Assembly (NCBI GenBank): GCA_002375695.1 | Contig: DFMO01000004.1 | Location: forward strand, 429 to 60,831 | Direction of reading: 5' to 3' | Source: Flavobacteriaceae bacterium UBA3591 | GTDB taxonomy: Bacteria; Bacteroidota; Bacteroidia; Flavobacteriales; Flavobacteriaceae | Length of the DNA: 60,403 bases | In this document: positions 1 through 8,188 of the stretch, piece after piece | How the letters are laid out: every line of letters starts with the position of its first letter | How positions within the stretch are numbered: the first letter of the stretch is position 1 | Position numbers and translations under genes: made by a program | Notes under the pieces: generated by a model | What the model saw: the letters and a program-made list of their open reading frames with translations, nothing else | Databases searched by the model: none | What the model was told of the DNA's origin: nothing

Positions 1-1160
1 GAGTACACCGACGAAGACGGCGTGGTAACCAGCATCGACCTTGAAACAGTAATCGATAATTTCGAAACACTAACAACCATCGTTGACAACGGCGACGGTA
101 CATTTACTTATACCGATGAAGATAATGCCACTACAATCATTGATATTTCAAATCTTGAAACACTTACAACTCTCGCTTTAAATCCAGATGGGCACACCCT
201 TGAATATACCGATGAAGACGGCGTTGTAACAAGTATCGACTTAGAAACGATAATCGATAATTTTGAAACTTTAACAACCATCGTTGACAATGGTGATGGA
301 ACTTTCACCTATACCGATGAGGACAATGCAACGACAATCATTGATATTTCTAATTTAGAAACGCTTACTACTCTTGCTTTAAACGTAGATGGTAAAACCT
401 TGGAATATACCGATGAAGACGGAGTTGTAACGAGCATCGACTTAGAAACGGTAATCGATAATTTTGAAACGCTCACAACCATCGTTGACAACGGCGACGG
501 CACTTTCACTTATACCGATGAGGACAATGCAACGACAGTTATTGACATTTCAAACCTTGAAACGCTTACTACCCTAGCACTTAACGCAGATGGTAAAACA
601 TTAGAATACACCGATGAAGACGGAGTTGTAACGAGCATCGACTTAGAAACGGTAATCGACAATTTCGAAACTTTAACTACAATCGTTGATAACGGTGACG
701 GTACTTTTACTTATACCGATGAGGATAATGCAACAACAATCATTGATATTTCTAACTTAGAAACGCTTACTACCCTTGCGCTTAACGTAGATGGAAAAAC
801 ATTGGAATATACCGATGAAGACGGCGTTGTAACTAGCATCGACTTAGAAACGGTAATCGACAATTTTGAAACACTAACTACGATTGTTGACAATGGTGAT
901 GGAACATTCACGTACACCGATGAGGACAATGCAACGACAATCATTGATATTTCAAATCTTGAAACACTTACAACCCTTGCGCTTAACGTAGATGGTAAAA
1001 CTTTGGAATATACCGATGAAGACGGAGTTGTAACGAGCATCGACCTTGAAACAATTATTAAAAATTTCGAAACACTTACAAGAATTGTCAATAATGGCGA
1101 CGGAACCTATAACTATTTTGATGAAGACGGCAATATTACAGTGATAGATGCTAACACAAC
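1..1160 (+). repeat. 201-bp tandem repeat, five copies plus a diverged sixth
   Basis: Units start at 1, 202, 403, 604, 805 and 1006, an exact 201-bp period encoding 67 residues. The protein copies are nearly identical while many codons differ synonymously between copies: the Leu-Glu-Thr of SIDLET is cttgaaaca in copies 1 and 6 but ttagaaacg in copies 2 to 5. The sixth copy decays after about 1070. Confidence 0.95.
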
Positions 1161-2652
1161 TTCGGTTACTGTAACTAACGGTGTTTATACCTTTTTAGAT
1201 GGTTCTGGAGCAACTATAACTACAATTGACACTAATGCAAATGCCATCGCTTTTGATAATTCCACAAATGGCTTTACAGCAACTAATGTTCAAGCTGCTA
1301 TTGAAGAAATAAACACGACAATTAACACTAATCGCGGCGATTTATCAGTATCTGAAGGAATTGCATTCTCAGGAGCTACAAATGGATTAAACAAACTTTT
1401 AGCCGATGCTGGAATAAAAGTTGCCGATGGCGGAATTACAACCGCTAAACTTGCTGATAATGCAGTAACTTCTGCAAAAATTGGCGATGGTGAAGTAAGG
1501 ACTTCCGATATTGCAAATGCGGCTGTTACAACAACAAAAATTGAAGCAGGAACTGCAAACCAGGTAATGATTACTAATGCTGCTGGCGATGTTGAGTGGG
1601 TTAATCAATCAACTTTACAAGCTCAAATTTTAGATGGTACTACTACGGTTGTTCATGGCACAGGAACAGTAGCAGATCCTTATATAGTTGAAGTAAAAGA
1701 TGGCGCTATTACAACAGCTAAACTTGCTGATAATGCAGTAACTTCTTCAAAAATTGGCGATGGTGAAGTAATGACTGCCGATATTGCAAATGCGGCTGTT
1801 ACAACAACAAAAATTGAAGCAGGAACTGCAAACCAGGTAATGATTACTAATGCTGCTGGCACTGTTGAGTGGGTTAATCAATCAACTTTACAAGCTCAAA
1901 TTGCAGATGGTACTACTACAGTTGTTAGTGGCACAGGAACAGTAGCAGATCCGTATATAGTTGAAGTAAAAGATGGCGCTATTACAACCGCCAAACTTGC
2001 TGATAATGCAGTAACTTCTGCAAAAATTGGCGATGGTGAAGTAATGACTGCCGATATTGCTGATCAAAATATAACTGCTGCCAAATTAAATGATGACGTG
2101 GCAGGTGTTGGATTGGTTAAAAATTCAACTACAAATGCCTTGGACGTTCAAGCAAATAACGGATTAAATGTAGATGCTACAGCCGATGCAGTTCAACTTG
2201 GTGGCGACCTTATTAAACCAACCACTGTTACTACCGATGCTACAAACACTTTAGCTATTGCCGGGTTGCAACCTGGTAGTACTTCAGATAAATTGGTTGT
2301 TGCAGAAACAGATGGCACATTAAGAGAAGTAAATGCAGCAATGCCAAAGTTCTTTTATATGCCACCTATTATTTTCGATACGTCTACTAATGGAACTTTC
2401 ACCAAAAATTTACACGCCGAATATTTAGGACAGTTTACCGGAACAAGCAACCCTACCTTGGTTGGAAGCACAGGTGCACCAAGCGCTATTCCTAACGTTC
2501 CAGGGCCAACAGACTTATATTACTACATTACTTATTACGATACCAACGTGTTCTCAAATGTATCTATAGATGCTAACGGAATACTTACGTATAATATCAT
2601 AAACAATGCTACCGAAGCTTCTTTTATGACTATCGTATTCGTTGTAAAGTAG
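1..2652 (+). CDS. Exported beta-repeat surface protein (5' end outside the window)
   Basis: The frame is open from base 1, so the gene begins upstream; 883 residues are visible. Residues 1-335 are five copies of a 67-residue unit followed by a diverged sixth. Each unit holds two related halves sharing ETLTT, an N-x-DG turn and YTDED. Residues 479-690 carry three copies of a second, 91-residue unit with KLADNAVTSAKIGDGE-type strands. The last 110 residues are unique and aromatic-rich. Acidic, Thr-rich repeats of this kind occur in large secreted flavobacterial proteins; an adhesin or sheath role is inference. I see no recognisable T9SS sorting domain at the end and cannot see the N-terminal signal. 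The two following genes are also exported repeat proteins on the same strand. Confidence 0.85.
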   Translation, partial: EYTDEDGVVTSIDLETVIDNFETLTTIVDNGDGTFTYTDEDNATTIIDISNLETLTTLALNPDGHTLEYTDEDGVVTSIDLETIIDNFETLTTIVDNGDGTFTYTDEDNATTIIDISNLETLTTLALNVDGKTLEYTDEDGVVTSIDLETVIDNFETLTTIVDNGDGTFTYTDEDNATTVIDISNLETLTTLALNADGKTLEYTDEDGVVTSIDLETVIDNFETLTTIVDNGDGTFTYTDEDNATTIIDISNLETLTTLALNVDGKTLEYTDEDGVVTSIDLETVIDNFETLTTIVDNGDGTFTYTDEDNATTIIDISNLETLTTLALNVDGKTLEYTDEDGVVTSIDLETIIKNFETLTRIVNNGDGTYNYFDEDGNITVIDANTTSVTVTNGVYTFLDGSGATITTIDTNANAIAFDNSTNGFTATNVQAAIEEINTTINTNRGDLSVSEGIAFSGATNGLNKLLADAGIKVADGGITTAKLADNAVTSAKIGDGEVRTSDIANAAVTTTKIEAGTANQVMITNAAGDVEWVNQSTLQAQILDGTTTVVHGTGTVADPYIVEVKDGAITTAKLADNAVTSSKIGDGEVMTADIANAAVTTTKIEAGTANQVMITNAAGTVEWVNQSTLQAQIADGTTTVVSGTGTVADPYIVEVKDGAITTAKLADNAVTSAKIGDGEVMTADIADQNITAAKLNDDVAGVGLVKNSTTNALDVQANNGLNVDATADAVQLGGDLIKPTTVTTDATNTLAIAGLQPGSTSDKLVVAETDGTLREVNAAMPKFFYMPPIIFDTSTNGTFTKNLHAEYLGQFTGTSNPTLVGSTGAPSAIPNVPGPTDLYYYITYYDTNVFSNVSIDANGILTYNIINNATEASFMTIVFVVK
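1435..2075 (+). repeat. 273-bp tandem repeat, two full copies plus a partial third
   Basis: Copies begin at 1435, 1708 and 1981, an exact 273-bp period (91 residues). Unlike the 201-bp units in the same gene, these copies are nearly identical at the DNA level, with only scattered differences, which suggests recent duplication or gene conversion. The third copy is cut after about 95 bases. Confidence 0.95.
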
Positions 2653-2840
2653 AATCGATAATAAACAGATTTTAAATATTGAAATAACAGCAATTAAAAG
2701 ATTAGTAAAATTTCAAAATATAGATTAAGGTGAATCGTCCCAATATTAACCAAATTCGTTTTGAAATTATTAGTCATTGCATTCTAAACCTAAATTAATT
2801 GTTTAGTAAAAAAATTAGAAATATTAACCTACGTCACGAT

Positions 2841-5800
2841 ATGGAAATCATTACTCGATTCTCTCATACCAATCCCCTATTTATAACTGTATTTTTTATA
2901 GTCTTTACTGTATTGGGGATTACGGCTCAAACTAATGCGCCTAGTATTAGAACCGGGGTAACTTTTCAATGGAGCGATAATCAAACACAACCATCCCATC
3001 CAGCAACTATAAAAAGTATAACCGTAAACGGAAAAGTATATAAGCTATTTGTTGTTCCAAATAATTACGAACTAACGCGAGAAGGTCCTTCGCCATCTTC
3101 AAATAATATTTGGAAAAACGGAATACGACAAATAAACAACAGTAGTTCCAATAGACCCTTATGGAATTCTAAAGCGCTATTGGCATTTCAAGACAAAAAC
3201 TTAAACCACTATTTTGAATCAAATCCAAATGGAGCAGATTTATGTGATGATTTTGAAGAAGTAGCAATTAACACCACTGCTCAGCAACAAACGCTAACAT
3301 ATAATCCTGCAATTCCCTCTAACAAAGGTGGAATAGTTGCAATAACCGAAAGAAATGCCAATAACTGTTTTCATATTGAAGTTTTTGGTACGCCTCCAGG
3401 CGGAGGGCCAGATCAATCGCTGGGGCAAACCTTTGTAAACGAAGATAGCACACGTTGGGGGTTTGGAGGTACTGGTTCTTCTGGTAATATGGGAACTCCG
3501 GGTGCAGTAAGTCCGCCCCATACAGATTCAGATTATTGGCTATCAGATCGAGTATTGGAAGGTAACAATACTATTGGTGTTGCATTATTTTACTTAAAAG
3601 ACATTGCCCCAACAGGTTCCTTGATTAAAAAAGTAAGAATCACTGCAGCTACAAGAGACCACGGAGATGGAAAATTCTTCATCTTACAATCGTATGCCAC
3701 AAACGACAACGAAAAAACTATTTGGAATAATAACTGTCCAAATGGCACCAATAACCCAGTATTCAACGGCAGTGTTGCCACTAACGATCCTGTTCCTGCA
3801 AATGCAACTTTTAGTCTAACAGGTGGAGGTACAAGTAATGGTACGTTAAATTTTAATTCAAACGGTACATATACTTATACTCCTAACCCTGGTTTTACCG
3901 GAGTAGATACTTTTAATTATGAAGTGTGTTTTGATAATGCCGGAAATTTAATTTGTGATAGCGCCACCGTTACCATTAGAGTAATAAAAGACTCAGATTG
4001 TGATGGTATAAATGATGAAGACGATTTAGACGACGATAACGATGGTATTCTAGATACCGACGAGCAAGAAATTATAAATTGCGGTCGCCTCCCAAGTCCA
4101 AAATTTAAAAAGAATAATGGTCCGCATCCACACTCTAGTGGAGCAAATGTTTCAAACCCACAAGCCGGCGATGTGTTTAGGTTCGACGATGTGTATTCTG
4201 GCGTAGATGCTTTGGTTACCGTTGTTGCTCTACACGGCGCACAAATAAACGATTTAGACATCGATAACGAAGGTGTAAACGACTTTTTACAACCAAAGAT
4301 AACCTATTCGCACCGTCACGGTTATGCCGAATTTAAAGTAGACTTTGTTCTATCTTCAAACAATAGCATTCCTGCACCAAAAAACAATTTTGTGCTAACG
4401 GCAGTAGATAATGACGAAGACGAATTTGTAACTTTTAAAGACGGTTATTCAACGGGTATTGTTTTAGACAGCCCATCAAATAATCAACCGTATTACGGAC
4501 CCGCAACAGTGGGCGGATTTTCACAAGGTGTTGTAAGTGATGGTTCTTTTGAAGAAGGAATAGACGAAGGAACTCCTCAATTTCAAGCAACCGCAGTATA
4601 TTCTTTAACAAATTCAGTAAGTTTTAGATTTGGTTCGATTGGCCCAACTACATCATATCACTCCATGGCTTTTATTCCCTGTCTTCCGCGTGATGAATGG
4701 GAAATGCCTCCAACACTTTATGCCGACTTAGATACCGATGGTGATGGCATACCAAATCGGTTAGACTTAGATAGTGATTCCGATGGTTGCTATGATGCTT
4801 TAGAAGCCGACGGCGGGATTGATCCAACGCAGTTGGAAGACGATGGTAGTATTACAGGGGGAGTAGATAGTAATGGTGTGCCATTGTTAGTAAGTGGCGG
4901 ACAAGCCGATGTTAGTTCGCAAAATAGTTCTGTAAATGCTTGTCCAGGAGATGTTACTGGGCTGGTTTACAATGATGAAAATGGTGATGGTACTCAAAAT
5001 GGAACTGAAACCGGTTTTACTTCACCCGTGACTGTTTTTGCCGATTTAAACGGAAATGGCGTACTAAACTCTGGTGAACCAAGCGCAACAACTGCTAGTG
5101 ATGGTACTTATACCATTGAAGGCATTCGTGAAGGTGCAGTTGATATTATTGTGGATGCATCTACCTTGCCAACAGGGGCAACTTTAACCGAAGGTACCGA
5201 ACCTACCGAAGTAATTGTTGTAGCAAATAGCACAGTTTCGGCCGGAAAGGACGGGTATTCAACTGTTGGTACTGTTACCGGAATTATCTATAACGATGAA
5301 AACGGCGATGGCACTCAAAATGGATCAGAAACTGGGTTTACCTCCCCGGTTTTTGTATTTGCAGATACCAATGGAAATGGAACTTTTGACCTAAACGAAC
5401 CCAACACTACTACGGCTAGTGATGGTTCGTATACTTTAGAAGCAGTACCTGCAGGAACGGTTAATATTGTAGTAGATACTACTACCCTACCCACCGGTGC
5501 AATCTTAACCGAAGGTACCGAGCCTACAAATGTTACCGTTCCACCAAGCGGCACGGTGTCGGCTGGAGTTGATGGTTATACAACTAATGGAACTGTAATT
5601 GGAGTAGTTTATCACGATGAAAATGGCGATGGCACTCAAAATGCTTCTGAGACTGGATTCACCCCAGCTGTAGCTGTTTTTGCAGACCTTAATGGAAACG
5701 GCGTATTAGATGTCGGAGAGCCCAACACAACAACCGCAAGCGATGGTACATATTCAATTCAAGCTGTACCGGCAGGCGCAGTAGATATTGTAGTAGACAC

Positions 5801-6254
5801 TTCTACCATTCCTGCAGGATTTGTTATTTCTGAAGGAACTGAACCAACAAATGTTACTGTAGTTGCAGGTGAAACGGTAAACGCAGGAAAAGATGGTTAT
5901 AAAAACCTTCTTATCGCAGTAAACGATAACTATTCGGCAACTTATTTTGAAGGAATTAATGGAATTGTATTTAGCGGAATTTTAGACAACGATAGCATTA
6001 ATGGAGTTTCTCCAATAGATCCTTCAGATGTTATTATATCCTCCACTCCTACTGGTCCGTTATCTATCAATTCATCAAACGGCGATGTTATTGTTGCAGT
6101 GGGTACGCTTCCCGGTGTGTATACAATAGATTATACAATTTGTCAAACCGATTATGTAACAAATTGTAAAACAGCCACCGTAACGGTAACCGTGGGTAAT
6201 CGAAGTCTTTTAATTTCAAACCCACATATTTATCAAAAAGTAAAAGACAATTAA
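2841..6254 (+). CDS. Exported protein with TSP3-like calcium repeats and three SdrD-B-like domains
   Basis: 1137 residues from the ATG at 2841; a TTG 42 bases upstream is in frame, but the ATG puts a normal signal peptide at the N-terminus (hydrophobic FFIVFTVLGITAQ, cleavage near residue 29). In order: a unique N-terminal region; an Ig/cadherin-like domain near residues 300-383; a thrombospondin type 3-like Asp-rich calcium segment (SDCDGINDEDDLDDDNDG) near 384; a second (DTDGDGIPNRLDLDSDSDG) near 630; three 107-residue SdrD-B/Cna-B-like domains (about 703-1023), each starting near VYNDENGDGTQN; and a final Ig-like domain. Such domains form rigid, Ca2+-stabilised stalks. No sorting domain is evident at the C-terminus. 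The next gene starts one base after the stop, so the two are probably co-transcribed. A surface stalk role is inference. Confidence 0.85.
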   Translation: MEIITRFSHTNPLFITVFFIVFTVLGITAQTNAPSIRTGVTFQWSDNQTQPSHPATIKSITVNGKVYKLFVVPNNYELTREGPSPSSNNIWKNGIRQINNSSSNRPLWNSKALLAFQDKNLNHYFESNPNGADLCDDFEEVAINTTAQQQTLTYNPAIPSNKGGIVAITERNANNCFHIEVFGTPPGGGPDQSLGQTFVNEDSTRWGFGGTGSSGNMGTPGAVSPPHTDSDYWLSDRVLEGNNTIGVALFYLKDIAPTGSLIKKVRITAATRDHGDGKFFILQSYATNDNEKTIWNNNCPNGTNNPVFNGSVATNDPVPANATFSLTGGGTSNGTLNFNSNGTYTYTPNPGFTGVDTFNYEVCFDNAGNLICDSATVTIRVIKDSDCDGINDEDDLDDDNDGILDTDEQEIINCGRLPSPKFKKNNGPHPHSSGANVSNPQAGDVFRFDDVYSGVDALVTVVALHGAQINDLDIDNEGVNDFLQPKITYSHRHGYAEFKVDFVLSSNNSIPAPKNNFVLTAVDNDEDEFVTFKDGYSTGIVLDSPSNNQPYYGPATVGGFSQGVVSDGSFEEGIDEGTPQFQATAVYSLTNSVSFRFGSIGPTTSYHSMAFIPCLPRDEWEMPPTLYADLDTDGDGIPNRLDLDSDSDGCYDALEADGGIDPTQLEDDGSITGGVDSNGVPLLVSGGQADVSSQNSSVNACPGDVTGLVYNDENGDGTQNGTETGFTSPVTVFADLNGNGVLNSGEPSATTASDGTYTIEGIREGAVDIIVDASTLPTGATLTEGTEPTEVIVVANSTVSAGKDGYSTVGTVTGIIYNDENGDGTQNGSETGFTSPVFVFADTNGNGTFDLNEPNTTTASDGSYTLEAVPAGTVNIVVDTTTLPTGAILTEGTEPTNVTVPPSGTVSAGVDGYTTNGTVIGVVYHDENGDGTQNASETGFTPAVAVFADLNGNGVLDVGEPNTTTASDGTYSIQAVPAGAVDIVVDTSTIPAGFVISEGTEPTNVTVVAGETVNAGKDGYKNLLIAVNDNYSATYFEGINGIVFSGILDNDSINGVSPIDPSDVIISSTPTGPLSINSSNGDVIVAVGTLPGVYTIDYTICQTDYVTNCKTATVTVTVGNRSLLISNPHIYQKVKDN
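4953..5915 (+). repeat. 321-bp tandem repeat (three SdrD-B-like domains)
   Basis: Three in-frame copies with a 321-bp (107-residue) period, anchored at 4953, 5274 and 5595. Each contains a DENGDGTQN loop, a DxNGNG loop, TTASDG and TEPT. The copies are clearly homologous but diverged at the DNA level. Confidence 0.9.
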
Positions 6255-6255
6255 A

Positions 6256-7491
6256 ATGAAGAAAATTATATTATACATATGTCCTTTACTGTTGTTAGCT
6301 GTTTCTGTTACAGCCCAAACAACTAATGATGGTATGTTATACGTAAGTGAAGACACTAAATTTTCTACAGTTGAGCGTTTTAATAATTTGGAAACAGGTT
6401 CTTTTTATAATGATGGCGACACCTACATTTATAGCGACTTTAACAATGACGGTATAATCGACTTTTATTTTGAAACAGGACTCACTAGGTTTATAGGCAG
6501 CGCAACTCAATCTATTACTGGTACCAACATTAGTAATTTATACAACGTACTATTTAATAATACTAGTAATAGGGTTCCTTTTAATCTTTCTGGGAGTCTT
6601 GTAGTTAGTGGCGAAGCCGAATTTTTTGAAGGTATTGTAGATAACGACAACTATGGTGGCAAATTCTACTTTAATACCAACGCTTCACATTTTAATACAT
6701 CAGACAATAGTCATGTAGATGGCCCCGTAAATAAAATAGGAGACACAGATTTTATCTACCCTATTGGTGATGGAGGCTTTTACCGTTTTGCCGGAATTTC
6801 GGCTCCTGTAAATAATCAAACAATTTTTGAAGGCAAATTTTATTTCGAGAATTCAGACAATCTATATCCACACGATTTAAAAGCTGGAGGAATCCTAGAA
6901 ATCGACAATCAAGAATATTGGACTATTACAAAAGAAACATCTGTTAACGAAGATGTTTTAGTAACCCTTTCATGGCGCGACGTTACCACCCCAGAATCTA
7001 TGATAAACGCTGCCGAAACAGGTAGCTTAACCATTGTTAGATGGAGTGAAGACGAAAATATGTGGATAGATGAAGGTGGAGCTATCGACCTTGCAAACAA
7101 AACTATTACCACGGCCGTAAAAGGATATGGAACGTTTACATTAGGTAGAGTTAACGAACCCGAAGTTTTAGGCTGTAGTAGCCTAACAATTTACAACGCT
7201 GTAAGTCCTAACAACGATGGAATAAACGACTTTTTCAATATTGAGGTAACAGATAATTGTGCTCGCAACCTCCGCGTAAAAATATTTAATCGTTGGGGAG
7301 TAAAAGTGTTTGAAACCGATAATTACGGTCCAAATGGCGATTTGTTTTACGGGTATTCTGATGGGCGCGTTACCATAGAGGCGGGTAAAAGACTACCTAC
7401 CGGGACTTATTTTTATATCTTACAATATGATTATGACAATCCTGAAACAAATAACCTACACAAAGAAACTGGCTTTCTATATCTAAATTAA
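6256..7491 (+). CDS. Exported protein with T9SS type B (gliding-motility-associated) C-terminal sorting domain
   Basis: 411 residues. Signal peptide at residues 1-20 (ends VSVTAQ). The C-terminal about 95 residues form the type B sorting domain: NAVSPNNDGINDFF, then IFNRWGVKVFE, then PTGTYFYIL and a final ETGFLYLN. This domain directs export through the type IX secretion system in Bacteroidota. The middle part is a beta-rich region of unknown function. The start lies one base after the stop of the previous gene, so the pair looks like an operon; this protein may be the surface-anchored partner, which is inference. Its last nine bases overlap the end of the convergent response-regulator gene. 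Confidence 0.9.
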   Translation: MKKIILYICPLLLLAVSVTAQTTNDGMLYVSEDTKFSTVERFNNLETGSFYNDGDTYIYSDFNNDGIIDFYFETGLTRFIGSATQSITGTNISNLYNVLFNNTSNRVPFNLSGSLVVSGEAEFFEGIVDNDNYGGKFYFNTNASHFNTSDNSHVDGPVNKIGDTDFIYPIGDGGFYRFAGISAPVNNQTIFEGKFYFENSDNLYPHDLKAGGILEIDNQEYWTITKETSVNEDVLVTLSWRDVTTPESMINAAETGSLTIVRWSEDENMWIDEGGAIDLANKTITTAVKGYGTFTLGRVNEPEVLGCSSLTIYNAVSPNNDGINDFFNIEVTDNCARNLRVKIFNRWGVKVFETDNYGPNGDLFYGYSDGRVTIEAGKRLPTGTYFYILQYDYDNPETNNLHKETGFLYLN

Positions 7492-8142
7492 CCCGTGAGA
7501 AGCAGCAAATCTATAGAGTGCAATGGTATTGCCTTCAATGTTTAACTTCTTAAAAATATTGCGTCGATGGGTTTGGACAGTAAAGCTCGATAGGTAAAGT
7601 TTATCTGCAATTTCTTGGCTATTGTAACCCTGACAAACCATTTGTATTACTTCAGTTTCGCGCTTAGTTAAATTGTATTTGGTTAAAAATTCGTCCATAT
7701 AACTAAATTCTGAAGTGACATCACTTTGAATTTTTGAAAAATCTGGAAATACGGGTTTCCCGCTAACAACCTCTACTATATATTCTGAAATTTTATCGAG
7801 ATTTTCCGATTTTAAAATATAGCCACTCGCCCCTGCATCTTTACATTTATCAGACAAATCTTTTGAAAAATAAGAAGTTATAATTACTACCTTTATATCA
7901 ATCTGCAGTTGCGAAATTCGATCCAAGACCTGTAACCCGTCTTTTCCCGGCATGTTTAAATCTAACAAAAGCACGTCTGCTTGCGATAAGAGCGGCGATT
8001 GCAACAGTTTTGTGCCGTTTGAAAATGATTCTAATATTTTAAACAATTGCTCTTTATTTAATATTTCAGAAATTCCACTAATAACCAGCGGGTGATCGTC
8101 TGCTATTATTACTTTAATTTCTTGCTCGTCTTTAACCGACAT
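7483..8142 (-). CDS. NarL/LuxR-family response regulator
   Basis: 219 residues. The N-terminal receiver domain has the acidic pocket (IIADDHP), the phospho-acceptor Asp in LLLDLNMPGKDG near residue 60, and the conserved Lys in GYILKSE near residue 110. The C-terminal LuxR-type helix-turn-helix spans about residues 155-215 (LTKRETEVIQMVCQGYNSQEI, then TVQTHRRNIFKKL). It is the output partner of the kinase encoded 46 bases upstream on the same strand. The 3' end overlaps the convergent exported-protein gene by nine bases. Targets cannot be read from the sequence. Confidence 0.95.
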   Translation of the reverse strand: MSVKDEQEIKVIIADDHPLVISGISEILNKEQLFKILESFSNGTKLLQSPLLSQADVLLLDLNMPGKDGLQVLDRISQLQIDIKVVIITSYFSKDLSDKCKDAGASGYILKSENLDKISEYIVEVVSGKPVFPDFSKIQSDVTSEFSYMDEFLTKYNLTKRETEVIQMVCQGYNSQEIADKLYLSSFTVQTHRRNIFKKLNIEGNTIALYRFAASHGLI

Positions 8143-8188
8143 TTTTTTAGAGAGTTTTATAGTTTATAAAAAAGCAATTATTAAAAAT

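Noticed and set aside
108..1091. Minus-strand ORFs of 66 to 126 codons opposite the 201-bp repeats
   Set aside because: They repeat with the same period as the plus-strand gene, have no start or promoter signals, and arise from the codon pattern of the repeat.
1..2075. Tandem repeats read as a CRISPR array
   Set aside because: Units of 201 and 273 bp without spacers lie within one open reading frame; no cas genes are present.
2799..2840. TTG start for the TSP3/SdrD-B-like protein
   Set aside because: The ATG at 2841 gives a normal signal peptide length; the TTG adds a charged stretch before it.
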